21,404 nt of DNA from a virus. Where the stretch lies: positions 1 through 21,404 of IMG/VR virus record IMGVR_UViG_3300031857_001625. One strand, written 5' to 3'. Position 1 is the first letter of the stretch. Every line of letters starts with the position of its first letter. The notes beneath the pieces are model-generated. The model saw only the letters and a list, made by a program, of their open reading frames with translations, did not search any database and had not been told where the DNA came from. Made by a program: the position numbers and the translations under genes. Positions 7,391-14,602 of this stretch are shown one piece after another.

Positions 7391-7464
7391 TGGAGAATAG
7401 GAGACTCGAACTCCTGACACCCGCCTTGCAAAAGCGATGCTCTACCAGACTGAGCTAATTCCCC
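7391..7464 (-). tRNA. tRNA-Ala(UGC)
   Basis: A 74-base cloverleaf. The acceptor GGGGAAT pairs with ATTCTCC, the D arm is GCTC/GAGC, the anticodon loop TTTGCAA gives TGC, and the T arm AGGAG/CTCCT encloses TTCGAGT. CCA is not encoded. It decodes GCA-type Ala codons and lies in a cluster with 4-base spacers, so the three tRNAs are probably processed from one transcript. Confidence 0.95.
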
Positions 7465-7468
7465 GAAG

Positions 7469-7553
7469 CGGAAAGGGTAGGATTCGAACCAACGGATGCT
7501 TTCACATCGGCAGTTTTCAAGACTGCTGCCTTAAACCACTCGGCCACCTTTCC
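7469..7553 (-). tRNA. tRNA-Ser(UGA)
   Basis: An 85-base class II tRNA. The acceptor GGAAAGG pairs with CCTTTCC, the anticodon stem GCAGT/ACTGC encloses CTTGAAA (anticodon TGA), a long variable arm follows, and the T arm GTTGG/CCTAC encloses TTCGAAT. The discriminator is G, as expected for Ser. It is first in the cluster in the transcription direction. Confidence 0.95.
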
Positions 7554-7558
7554 AAGTA

Positions 7559-7571
7559 GGCATATTATGCC
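7559..7571 (-). other. Small hairpin upstream of the tRNA cluster
   Basis: The inverted repeat GGCAT-ATT-ATGCC lies in the 31-base gap between the 64-residue gene and tRNA-Ser. No T-tract follows on the minus strand, so it is not a terminator. It could mark a processing point between mRNA and tRNA. Confidence 0.35.
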
Positions 7572-7584
7572 ATATTCAATTTTA

Positions 7585-7779
7585 TCAGGTTACTTCTTCA
7601 CAAAACTTTAATGCAGAATCAATTTTTTGATCAAGATCAGTAATTACTGAACGGATATCAGCAATGCGAGGAGGAACAGAAACCTCATCATATGTATATC
7701 CCTTTTGAGAATCAAAAAGAATTTGACGAACGGCGGCGGCAGTACGAACATCCACCTTAATAGATACGGATTTAGTCAT
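7585..7779 (-). CDS. Small conserved hypothetical protein
   Basis: A 64-residue protein starting MTKSVSIKVDVRTAAAVRQI. A short beta-like opening is followed by a helix and a C-terminal helical segment (ITDLDQKIDSALKFCEEV). No function is known to me, although I recall similar short proteins downstream of cyanophage mazG. Its ATG overlaps the mazG stop (TGATG), so it is probably translationally coupled to MazG. A regulatory or partner role is guesswork. Confidence 0.75.
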   Translation of the reverse strand: MTKSVSIKVDVRTAAAVRQILFDSQKGYTYDEVSVPPRIADIRSVITDLDQKIDSALKFCEEVT

Positions 7780-8189
7780 CAGATGTCTCCCTCTTCACGA
7801 TTTTCACTATAATACACATCAAAGAACCCATCAGGATAACGCTTCATCAGTTTATCAATATTGGTTTGAATCACTTCATCAAAAGAAACTTCAAGAGCAA
7901 TACAGGCTTGTGCCACATACCACAGAGTATCACCGAGTTCTTTAATCAGGTGAGTGCGGGTCTCATCATTCCAGGATTTTCCTTGGAAGACCATTTTCTT
8001 TACAATCTCCAAGAACTCACCACCCTCAGCATTAATACCAACAGCGGCAGTCAGAAGACGTTCAATATTAGCACCTTTCTCATCCAACTGAACCATACGG
8101 TCAGAAAGAGCAAGGAAATCTTTGGATGCGTCAGAAGTAACGGCATCTACAAAGTTTTGATATTTATCAAAGTCAACTCGTTGTGTCAT
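7779..8189 (-). CDS. mazG: MazG-like nucleotide pyrophosphohydrolase
   Basis: A 136-residue all-helical NTP pyrophosphohydrolase of the MazG family. The metal-binding signature is visible as EGGE (E55, E58) and ELGD (E84, D87) around Mg2+-coordinating helices, ending with the cyanophage-type tail SENREEGDI. The enzyme hydrolyses nucleoside triphosphates to monophosphate and pyrophosphate. Cyanophage MazG was first linked to (p)ppGpp control, and later biochemistry on the S-PM2 enzyme favoured dGTP and dCTP as substrates. Its ATG overlaps the gp41 stop (ATGA), placing it in the replication operon and supporting a role in nucleotide supply. Full length, no lesions. Confidence 0.93.
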   Translation of the reverse strand: MTQRVDFDKYQNFVDAVTSDASKDFLALSDRMVQLDEKGANIERLLTAAVGINAEGGEFLEIVKKMVFQGKSWNDETRTHLIKELGDTLWYVAQACIALEVSFDEVIQTNIDKLMKRYPDGFFDVYYSENREEGDI

Positions 8190-9565
8190 GAAAACTTAAA
8201 TCCCTCAAATGATTTTTTTGGTTTCTTTTCTTCGTAATTATACTCCTCTTCCTGCCCACTGTCAAGTATATCTTTTTGGGCAGACTGCTCACAATCATAA
8301 AGTCTCATCTTTGCACGGTCAATTCCCACAATAAAACGCTTGTAGATAGTAGGATCATTATAACGATTTTTCAATTGTTTCACCATAATCTGCCCAAGTT
8401 GTTCCAACTCTTCAGTGCTAATAAGGGCAAACATAAGATCAGCAGTAGCAGGGAGACCAAAGGACTCACTAGTATCAGTAAGTTCAACATCAGAGTTCCC
8501 ATAACCACTGCGGGTAGTCTGGGTAGCAGAGACAATGGGAACATTGAATTCCACTGCCAAACCGCGAAGTTCTTCAGCAATTGATTTGATGTATGAATAA
8601 GAATTGATAGAACTATTTGCCTTGTGCCTAGAGGAAGCACAAATATTAAGGTAATCGATGAAAATAATATCAGGTCTAAATGATTTCTTAAGAGCAAGTT
8701 CATTTAGAAGTGCCTTAAAGTGACCACTATGAGCAGAAGCAGTAGGATACTCCTTAATTATAAGAGTTCCCTGAGTCTTCTTCGCAATACTGGTAACTTT
8801 AGTCTCAAACATTTGACGAGGTAAATCAGTCAATTGCTGAATCGGGACATTGAGAAGATTTGCATCAATTCTTTCTGCAATTCTCTCTTCCGCCATTTCA
8901 AGAGTGATATAGAGAACGTTCCTGCCTTGTAGCAAGACGGAACTAGCCAGGTGACACATGAATAGCGATTTCCCAACACCCGTCCCAGCGAGAGCAATAT
9001 TGAGAGTCTTATTAGGTAAACCACCTTTCGTGATTTTGTTGAAGTATTCCAAATCAAATTCGATTTTATCTTCTTTACGATGGTAAAATTCATATCGCTC
9101 CTCATAATTTTGAAGATAGTCGTGTCCAATATTATTGTCAAAACTTACTGCAAGTGCATTTGAAAGAATGTTTGGAATTGAATCACGAGTTTTCTTTTCG
9201 TCTTTACCATCGGCAATATGAATAGATTCCATAAGTGCCAGATAGATGGCACGGTCACGGCACCACTTTTCAGTAGTATCAAGCAACCACTGCTTATCTA
9301 CAACAGTATCATTTAGAGAATTATTAATTTCTCTAATTTCTTTAATCTGGTCTTCAGTTAAATCTGTGCGATTTTCGACTTCGATGTTAAGTGCCTCGAC
9401 TGTAATTGCCGAACCGTACTTAACAATAAATTGGACAATTTCCTCAAAAATGACTTGTTCGGTCTTTTTCTCAAAATAATCTGGTTGTATGAAAGGTATG
9501 ACCTTACGTGAGTAATCTTCATTAAATACTAAGTTTCTGAGAATAGTTGCCTCAATTCGTTCCAT
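8186..9565 (-). CDS. 41: Replicative DNA helicase gp41 (DnaB-like)
   Basis: A 459-residue hexameric 5'-3' helicase that unwinds DNA ahead of gp43 and works with primase gp61. The N-terminal domain is helical. The RecA-like ATPase domain has Walker A GTGVGKS (194-200), a LYITLEMAEERIAERI segment (DnaB motif H1a region) and a Walker B strand DIIFIDYLN. I chose the ATG at 9565 (MERIEATILRNLVF) because it matches the start of T4 gp41 (475 residues); a further 10 residues from a TTG at 9595 are possible but improbable. The start overlaps the end of uvsX by 14 bases and the stop overlaps mazG. Confidence 0.95.
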   Translation of the reverse strand: MERIEATILRNLVFNEDYSRKVIPFIQPDYFEKKTEQVIFEEIVQFIVKYGSAITVEALNIEVENRTDLTEDQIKEIREINNSLNDTVVDKQWLLDTTEKWCRDRAIYLALMESIHIADGKDEKKTRDSIPNILSNALAVSFDNNIGHDYLQNYEERYEFYHRKEDKIEFDLEYFNKITKGGLPNKTLNIALAGTGVGKSLFMCHLASSVLLQGRNVLYITLEMAEERIAERIDANLLNVPIQQLTDLPRQMFETKVTSIAKKTQGTLIIKEYPTASAHSGHFKALLNELALKKSFRPDIIFIDYLNICASSRHKANSSINSYSYIKSIAEELRGLAVEFNVPIVSATQTTRSGYGNSDVELTDTSESFGLPATADLMFALISTEELEQLGQIMVKQLKNRYNDPTIYKRFIVGIDRAKMRLYDCEQSAQKDILDSGQEEEYNYEEKKPKKSFEGFKFS

Positions 9566-10559
9566 AAGAGAATTGTTGTTGCGCGGCAGCATCAAGTTGC
9601 TGCATTACTTCTTCGGTAAAATATTGTTCGGGATTTTTAAGAATCTCTTTCGCATAGATTTTCTTCCCATTCATTTCGTAACGACCAGCTACGTTCTTCC
9701 ACATCCCAACTTCTTCACCAAGTTCAAGAAGACCATAATAACGATCAAGTCCACGTTCATCATAATACAGACGAACTTCAACTTGCTGATTTTCTTTACT
9801 TAAGCGTGATTTATGAGTCTTTGCCTTAATAATATTTCCGATGATTTCAGTTCCGTCTTTTTCCTTTTTCTTGCTGAGATAAATGATAGTAGAAGCGGCA
9901 TACTTAAGACCACTACCACCACCCATCTCTTTTGTAGGAACGTAAGCGCCAATAACATCATAGGTATGGTTAGTAACAATCATGGGAATTTTTGCCTGAC
10001 CCAGTTTGAGGGTAAGCATACGAAATGCACCCTTAATCAGTTGGGATTTGGTCATGTCCCGAACTTCTTTATCGTTCAGAGCATCATTAATCTCCTTACT
10101 GGTGGAAAGCATTCCCAAAGAGTCTAGCACAAACATGCAAGGGTTGCGTTCTCCTTCGGGTTTCTTCATATAGAGGTCAACTGCCTTCAGTGCCTTTCCA
10201 CGAAACTCCTCAACAGTTACTACATTGACAACCACCAGACGAGTTGTGTCAATTCCCCTACTCTCCAGAAGGGATTTGGTGATTGCTGCTTCAGTATCAA
10301 AATACAGACAATATCCATCAGGATTATTATCAAGGAAATTTTTAACGACGGCAAGAGAGAAGAAAGTTTTACCAGTAGAACTTTCACCTGCGATTGCAGT
10401 AATCTTATTCCCAGATACACCACCAAATATACTGCCGGATACAAGAGCATTAAAAATGTACGAACCTGTATCCACAAAAGTTTCGGTCTCATCAATCTCA
10501 GATGCCAGTTGGGTGTATTCTCCACCAATTTCTTTTACAATATCTTTAAGGAAGTCCAT
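9552..10559 (-). CDS. uvsX: Recombinase UvsX (RecA-like)
   Basis: A 335-residue RecA/Rad51-type strand-exchange protein that forms filaments on single-stranded DNA and drives recombination-dependent replication and repair. Walker A is GESSTGKT (58-65), followed by the Walker B-like strand NPCMFVLDSLGML (near 140) and a TNHTYDVIGAY segment in the DNA-binding core. T4 UvsX has 391 residues, so this one is on the short side but includes all core motifs. Its ATG overlaps the TAA of the 45-residue gene (TAATG). It sits between polymerase and helicase, as expected in T4-like replication clusters. Confidence 0.96.
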   Translation of the reverse strand: MDFLKDIVKEIGGEYTQLASEIDETETFVDTGSYIFNALVSGSIFGGVSGNKITAIAGESSTGKTFFSLAVVKNFLDNNPDGYCLYFDTEAAITKSLLESRGIDTTRLVVVNVVTVEEFRGKALKAVDLYMKKPEGERNPCMFVLDSLGMLSTSKEINDALNDKEVRDMTKSQLIKGAFRMLTLKLGQAKIPMIVTNHTYDVIGAYVPTKEMGGGSGLKYAASTIIYLSKKKEKDGTEIIGNIIKAKTHKSRLSKENQQVEVRLYYDERGLDRYYGLLELGEEVGMWKNVAGRYEMNGKKIYAKEILKNPEQYFTEEVMQQLDAAAQQQFSYGTN

Positions 10560-10696
10560 TAATTATTCTCCTTTTTATCTTTAGAAAGATAGTTCATTTT
10601 GTATGACCATAGTTTAGCATATAGTGCAGAATCTCCACCAAGACGCATTGCACTTATAATTGTGTCTAATTCCTTTTCAGTAATTGGTAATTCCAT
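10559..10696 (-). CDS. Small conserved protein between gp43 and uvsX
   Basis: A 45-residue reading frame (MELPITEKELDTIISAMRLG to KDKKENN) filling the gap between polymerase and recombinase. Its ATG overlaps the gp43 stop and its stop overlaps the uvsX start, both as TAATG, which strongly argues for translation. The sequence is helical and polar, with a C-terminal basic-acidic tail preceded by AAAAGGAG, which probably doubles as the uvsX ribosome binding site. I recall similar short proteins at this position in marine T4-like phages. Function unknown. Confidence 0.8.
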   Translation of the reverse strand: MELPITEKELDTIISAMRLGGDSALYAKLWSYKMNYLSKDKKENN

Positions 10697-13197
10697 TAAA
10701 CAAAAAATAGATCTAAGTTAACAGTTTTTTCTACGTTCCACCCAATCGAATCTAAAATTGATTTGAGCGGATCTACGAAACTCTTTTCAAATTGTAATTC
10801 ATAGTCAATGTATTTGTCAAGTCCAAGTTCCTTAGGGAAATCTTGGATAAATGAAATTACATTCTCATGAATTATATTAGGTTTTTTGAGAAAAATGTAT
10901 TTAATTTTTTCACCGTTGTTAATAAGAGAATACTTATTAGTCAATTTTTTATCCTTAATATAATAATTAAACAGAAGAGCACCACGAATATGAATCGGAG
11001 TTTTAAATGCATAGATGCTCGATGATGAATGATATTTACGAACATCCGATGCTGACCTTGGGAATGCAATTTGTTCTGGGGGAAGAGATTTAAATTCTTC
11101 ACGACACTTATCAATAAAATGAATCATATCCTCTTCTGTGCCGCTCATCAAAATTTTAAATGACTCCTTCAACATTCTTCTGCAAGGTGATGGTGTAGAA
11201 GATTTGATTGCCTCAATACCTTTGATTTTGAGTTTGGGTTCATCATAACGAACACCTTCACTATCCCATACACTAAGAATGTATCGTTTCTTCGCAGTCC
11301 AAATACCACGTTCTGCAACACACTCACGTTTCATGAACATTTTTTGGTCATATGCGTTCACATAGTCAGCCAATTCTTGGTAAGAACTTTCAATATACTT
11401 TTCAAATTCCACCTGACAGACCTTATCAAGGAACGAAACAATGCTTTCAGTAGTTTTCTCTCTTCCCTTGTATACAGTTTCAACCAAAGGACCCATATTA
11501 ACGTAAAGAGAATCAGTATCAGAAGCAATAACATAATCTACATCTCCACTTTTAAGAATTTTATTCAAATAAGAATTCATCTTATTCATGATCCACTGAA
11601 TCGATACCTGTCCAGACAGAGTGATTGCCTCGGCATTTGCTAGTTTGAAATAGCGAAAATATTGATTACCAATGGCACCATAAGCAGAGTTAAGTTGAAT
11701 CTTTCTCGCCATTTGAATATTGTTGCATCTTGCAATCTCCTTAACAAGTTGCTTATTCTTTGTTTTTTCATACTCTTGCTCTGCCACAAGCATTTTCTTT
11801 TTAAAAATCACACGTTCATTATAGATTTTCTCCATTAGTTCTGGAAGAAATCCACGAACATCCTTGCGATACATTGCACCATTAGCACAGACTGCATAAT
11901 CTTTATAAAGTTCAAATGTGACTTCCTTATTTAAGATTTTATCTGCAGTTACTGATGGATGCCTTTCATCCATGAGAGTTTCTGGAGAAATATTATATTG
12001 CATAATGAGGTGTGGATATAGTGAGTTAAGGTCAAAACTCACTACCCAATCATACATTCCAGGAATAGGTTCTTTAACATAAGCACCAGCATACTTGGAA
12101 TCTTTATCAGAACGTTCCTTAGGAGGAATAACGATATCTCTTTTCTTCAGGTAATTGTAAATAATTGTATCCCACATACGAACCTGCGAAAATACATCAG
12201 CATAATTTGCCTTTGCGTCATATGCCATCGTGATTGCAAGTTCAATCAGTTTCATCTTGTCTTCCATACGGTCAACAAGTTCTACGTCAACGATGTTATA
12301 TTCTACAAACTTCTGCCAACCCTTCGTATAAAAATCCTTAAAGGTTTCATATTCAGAGTGGTCTAGTTTTTTCTGATTAAGTTCGACTTCTGCAATATAA
12401 TCCAGACGATAGGATTCTTGTGTCTTATAAGTAAATTTCTTATAAAGATTCAGGTAATCGAGTTGAGTAATACCTCCAACATCATAAGAAACATGCTTAC
12501 GCCCAGAAATGTAAATTTCATCCTCAGTTACCAATCCCCAAGGAGACATGCGCCTCATTAATTTTTCACCAAGAATTCTATCAAGACGACGAACAAGATA
12601 CGGAATGTCATACAATTCAATATTCCATCCAGTCACAACTTCTGGAGTATTTTCTTCAACCATCCACCAGTTAATAAAGTCCATCAATAAGTCTCTTTCA
12701 CTAGTAAAAGACTTATAAATTACATTTTGTTGCTTATTCCGAAAAGGACCAAGACCCCATGTACGAATCTGCTTAGAAGAATAATCTTGAATACTAATCA
12801 AAAGAACTTCTTCTGACGCGGACTCTACATCTGGGAATCCGTTTTCTGAAGCAACCTCAATATCCAGAGTAGTAACCTTGATTTTACTGATATCAAACTT
12901 GATTTCCTCTTCGGGATACATCTCAGAAATATATTGGTAGATGTATCCTGTGTTTCCATAAATTTTAAAGTTTTCTACGTTCTCGTACTTCTTAATAAAC
13001 TCACGACAATCACGAACAGACCCAGGTTGGATTTCTTCAACATATTCACCATTTAAGGTTTTGTATTTAGTTTTTTTATTAGAAGGGACAAAAAGAGTCG
13101 GGTTAAACTTCTCACGGGTCATGAAATGTTTTCCATTTTCACAACCACGAACCAGGAAGTGATCCCCGACCATTTGAACGTTTGTATAAAATCTCAT
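10696..13197 (-). CDS. 43: DNA polymerase gp43 (family B)
   Basis: An 833-residue replicative polymerase with 3'-5' proofreading (T4: 898). Exonuclease motifs are LDIEVAS (D112, E114), WNIELYDIPYL (near 195) and YNIVDVELVD (near 304). Polymerase motifs are A DLNSLYP (D389), B KIQLNSAYG (499-507) and C SDTDSLY (D560, D562). The C-terminus ends LDLFFV, similar in placement to the T4 clamp-binding tail. The gene is intact: no intein, intron or homing-endonuclease split is visible, although polymerase genes in some T4-like phages are split. It overlaps the preceding 84-residue gene by TGATG and belongs to the transcript from the promoter at 13775-13803. Confidence 0.98.
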   Translation of the reverse strand: MRFYTNVQMVGDHFLVRGCENGKHFMTREKFNPTLFVPSNKKTKYKTLNGEYVEEIQPGSVRDCREFIKKYENVENFKIYGNTGYIYQYISEMYPEEEIKFDISKIKVTTLDIEVASENGFPDVESASEEVLLISIQDYSSKQIRTWGLGPFRNKQQNVIYKSFTSERDLLMDFINWWMVEENTPEVVTGWNIELYDIPYLVRRLDRILGEKLMRRMSPWGLVTEDEIYISGRKHVSYDVGGITQLDYLNLYKKFTYKTQESYRLDYIAEVELNQKKLDHSEYETFKDFYTKGWQKFVEYNIVDVELVDRMEDKMKLIELAITMAYDAKANYADVFSQVRMWDTIIYNYLKKRDIVIPPKERSDKDSKYAGAYVKEPIPGMYDWVVSFDLNSLYPHLIMQYNISPETLMDERHPSVTADKILNKEVTFELYKDYAVCANGAMYRKDVRGFLPELMEKIYNERVIFKKKMLVAEQEYEKTKNKQLVKEIARCNNIQMARKIQLNSAYGAIGNQYFRYFKLANAEAITLSGQVSIQWIMNKMNSYLNKILKSGDVDYVIASDTDSLYVNMGPLVETVYKGREKTTESIVSFLDKVCQVEFEKYIESSYQELADYVNAYDQKMFMKRECVAERGIWTAKKRYILSVWDSEGVRYDEPKLKIKGIEAIKSSTPSPCRRMLKESFKILMSGTEEDMIHFIDKCREEFKSLPPEQIAFPRSASDVRKYHSSSSIYAFKTPIHIRGALLFNYYIKDKKLTNKYSLINNGEKIKYIFLKKPNIIHENVISFIQDFPKELGLDKYIDYELQFEKSFVDPLKSILDSIGWNVEKTVNLDLFFV

Positions 13198-13451
13198 CAG
13201 GCAGTTAATTCAAGGTATTTGGCAATAACTTCAGTTGTAGGATCTGCAATTGTCAATATTTTATCAGAATGAATCATAAACTCGGTTTGACTTGATGCCT
13301 TTGGCCAAGGTTTCATATCATCAATTCCAAAAAATTGATATGGATTAATCAGCTTACAATCTGGTTCTCCAACATCAGCCATCACTTCAATAATCTCACT
13401 GATGAGAACATTATCTACATCCAGCAAAATGCACTTAACTATTTTGTCCAT
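13197..13451 (-). CDS. Small protein upstream of gp43, paralogue-like (second copy)
   Basis: An 84-residue protein (MDKIVKCILLDVDNVLISEI at the start). It shares a pattern with the adjacent 105-residue protein: a hydrophobic beta opening, an INP or NEP motif, a central PW, and near the end D-x-ILTI-x-x-P followed by V and Y (here SDKILTIADPTTEVIAKYLE). The two are probably tandem paralogues of a small beta-rich fold, perhaps Sm-like, but no function is established. It overlaps the 105-residue gene by 17 bases and gp43 by TGATG, so all three are probably co-translated. Confidence 0.8.
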   Translation of the reverse strand: MDKIVKCILLDVDNVLISEIIEVMADVGEPDCKLINPYQFFGIDDMKPWPKASSQTEFMIHSDKILTIADPTTEVIAKYLELTA

Positions 13452-13752
13452 TTACCTTTTCCTCATACATTTTTAAAACACTTTCTATCGGGGTAACGAT
13501 AGTCAGGATAGAATCTGGGAAGATTACAATTGATCTGTCTTCAGAAAAAACATTCCAAGGACCCATCTGTATCTTAACCGAAGATTTTTCAACCTGCATT
13601 TTATCATCGACAAAATATGGTTCAACCATACTTATCATACAGGGTTCATTCAAAACATAAAATTCAGGATTATCACCTTCATTTTTAACTGCTTCTTTTG
13701 TATCTGCAATAAGATTTTCTCCGGTTTTTAAAACCACCAACTTGATAGACAT
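13435..13752 (-). CDS. Small protein, first gene of the polymerase transcript
   Basis: A 105-residue protein (MSIKLVVLKTGENLIADTKE). The ATG at 13752 is set by a good AAGGAG ribosome site 10-15 bases upstream; the longer frame to 13803 would run through the promoter and terminator and is rejected. Beta-strand opening, then YVLNEPCMISM, a central GPWNVF and FPDSILTIVTPIESVLKMYEEK. This pattern matches the adjacent 84-residue protein. I recall relatives in cyanomyoviruses. A small beta-barrel (Sm-like) fold is my inference. As first gene after a sigma-70-type promoter, it is likely expressed early. Confidence 0.85.
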   Translation of the reverse strand: MSIKLVVLKTGENLIADTKEAVKNEGDNPEFYVLNEPCMISMVEPYFVDDKMQVEKSSVKIQMGPWNVFSEDRSIVIFPDSILTIVTPIESVLKMYEEKVNGQNS

Positions 13753-13774
13753 GATTTGATTTACTCCTTCAACT

Positions 13775-13803
13775 ATTATAGCAAGAAAAAAAGGAGGAGT
13801 CAA
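13775..13803 (-). promoter_or_regulatory. Sigma-70-type promoter for the gp43-uvsX-gp41 transcript
   Basis: TTGACT at 13798-13803, a 17-base spacer and TATAAT at 13775-13780, all on the minus strand: near-perfect for host housekeeping RNA polymerase. It precedes the 105-residue gene by about 22 bases. The -35 lies within the stem of the upstream terminator and the spacer contains that terminator's T-tract. Confidence 0.88.
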
Positions 13804-13827
13804 CCTGGATTTTGCCAGGTGCTCCTC
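13786..13827 (-). terminator. Rho-independent terminator overlapping the next promoter
   Basis: On the minus strand GAGGAG pairs with CTCCTC (13822-13827 with 13794-13799) and CCTGG with CCAGG (13815-13819 with 13804-13808), enclosing a 6-base loop with a small internal bulge, followed by seven T residues (13786-13792). It closes the hsp20 unit 24 bases after the stop of the 59-residue gene. Confidence 0.85.
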
Positions 13828-13850
13828 GCGGCGACGATATTCAGAAGTAT

Positions 13851-14030
13851 TTATTCCCCACCAGAATCACCAGAAGAACCACCAGAACCGCTATCAGTAC
13901 CCATAGCACAAACTTTCTTTTTTGGTGCCATAGCGTATTTTACGGTTTTTCCATAGCAATTTTCTTTGGTGGGTAAAGGAGGATTTCCAAAATCTCCAAC
14001 CTTTTCCATAAATTGTTGAAAAGTTCTCAT
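13851..14030 (-). CDS. 59-residue protein with capsid-targeting-like start
   Basis: A short frame (MRTFQQFMEKVGDFGNPPLP to GSSGDSGGE) that fills the gap between hsp20 and the terminator. The opening MRTFQQFMEK follows the aromatic and hydrophobic spacing of T4 MKTYQEFIAE capsid targeting peptides, although it lacks a clean L/I-x-E cleavage site. The middle has two cysteines and a basic KYAMAPKKKVC segment; the tail is a Gly/Ser/Asp-rich string. The ribosome site is weak, but CTAAATA lies 21 bases upstream and the terminator follows 24 bases after the stop. Function unknown; packaging in the head is a hypothesis. Confidence 0.7.
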   Translation of the reverse strand: MRTFQQFMEKVGDFGNPPLPTKENCYGKTVKYAMAPKKKVCAMGTDSGSGGSSGDSGGE

Positions 14031-14050
14031 CGCCCAATTATTGTTTTCTT

Positions 14051-14057
14051 TATTTAG
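14051..14057 (-). promoter_or_regulatory. Possible late-type promoter for the 59-residue gene (CTAAATA)
   Basis: CTAAATA on the minus strand, 21 bases before the ATG at 14030 and overlapping the hsp20 stop codon. Its distance suits a late -10 box, but it is a partial match to TATAAATA. Confidence 0.45.
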
Positions 14058-14494
14058 AGATAATCCTTGCGACTGTGATGTTCAGGAACAATCTTACCTA
14101 ATCGAATGGTAAGTAATCCATCTTCAAAGATGACTTCTCGGACTTCGGTGTCGTCGGAGAGAGTCCATGCTCTCTTGAAATTTCGTTGAGCCAGACCCTT
14201 GTGGATAAACGTCCTATCCGATTCAGTATCTGATTTTTGCCCTTCGACAAAAAGTTTTCCATACTCTGTGAAGACATTTACTTCCTCCTTTTTGAATCCC
14301 GCAAGCGCAATCTCTAAATGAGATTCTACATTATTTACCTGAATTAGATTGTAAGGTGGATAGTTATTTGTAGTTTCGTGAAGATTAAATAGACGATCAA
14401 AATATTCGTCCATTCCAATACTATTACGTGTAATCCTATCCATCAAGGTAGAAAGATCCGCAGCAGTATAACGCATAAGTCCTGTTGTACTCAT
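14054..14494 (-). CDS. hsp20: Small heat shock protein Hsp20 (phage type)
   Basis: A 146-residue alpha-crystallin-type chaperone. The N-terminal arm (MSTTGLMRYTAADLSTLMDR, then MDEYFDRLF) precedes the beta-sandwich core at about residues 48-140, with NVESHLEIALAGFKKEEVNV, GKLFVEGQK, FKRAWTLSDDTEV and the hallmark DGLLTIRL. It holds unfolding proteins, and is one of the most conserved non-T4 genes in cyanomyoviruses. The ATG at 14494 has a strong AAAGGAGC ribosome site. Its leader contains a UUCG hairpin and it lies between two terminators with one further small gene, so it is controlled separately from the replication genes on both sides. Confidence 0.95.
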   Translation of the reverse strand: MSTTGLMRYTAADLSTLMDRITRNSIGMDEYFDRLFNLHETTNNYPPYNLIQVNNVESHLEIALAGFKKEEVNVFTEYGKLFVEGQKSDTESDRTFIHKGLAQRNFKRAWTLSDDTEVREVIFEDGLLTIRLGKIVPEHHSRKDYL

Positions 14495-14530
14495 TATAGT
14501 AGCTCCTTTAAAAGCGAGTTTGTGTTTTGT

Positions 14531-14547
14531 GGACCCCGAAGGCGTCC
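14531..14547 (-). other. UUCG-tetraloop hairpin in hsp20 mRNA leader
   Basis: On the minus strand GGACGCC-TTCG-GGGTCC-type pairing forms a stem (one G-G mismatch) closed by C(UUCG)G, an exceptionally stable RNA tetraloop known from T4 transcripts. It starts about 6 bases after the -10 box at 14553-14558, so it would be at the very 5' end of the hsp20 mRNA, where such hairpins protect against decay. Confidence 0.7.
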
Positions 14548-14552
14548 TTACT

Positions 14553-14558
14553 ATTATA
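14553..14558 (-). promoter_or_regulatory. Probable -10 element for hsp20
   Basis: TATAAT on the minus strand with a G start site about 6 bases downstream and a 50-base leader to hsp20. No TTGACA-like -35 is seen at 16-18 bases; that region is occupied by the regA terminator. It may be an activated or middle-type promoter. Confidence 0.5.
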
Positions 14559-14572
14559 TATCAGTTAATAAT

Positions 14573-14595
14573 AAAAAAGGGAGTGTTGAACTCCC
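14573..14595 (-). terminator. Rho-independent terminator after regA
   Basis: GGGAGT pairs with ACTCCC (14590-14595 with 14579-14584) around a 5-base loop, followed by six T residues (14573-14578) on the minus strand, 8 bases after the regA stop. It closes the gp45-to-regA transcript. Confidence 0.88.
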
Positions 14596-14602
14596 TACAA
14601 AA

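Noticed and set aside
8160-8167. GATAAATA on the minus strand in mazG
   Set aside because: It encodes FDKYQ in the N-terminus of MazG and is not followed by a gene start at promoter distance.
10225-10584. Plus-strand 119-codon frame opposite uvsX
   Set aside because: Antisense to the Walker A half of uvsX, no ribosome site and no recognisable domain.
13753-13803. Longer start for the 105-residue gene
   Set aside because: The extension would translate the promoter -10/-35 region and the terminator T-tract; the ATG at 13752 has a good ribosome site.
13848-13855. AATAAATA at the stop of the 59-residue gene
   Set aside because: It is followed within about 50 bases by a terminator and no gene, so it is unlikely to be a working promoter.
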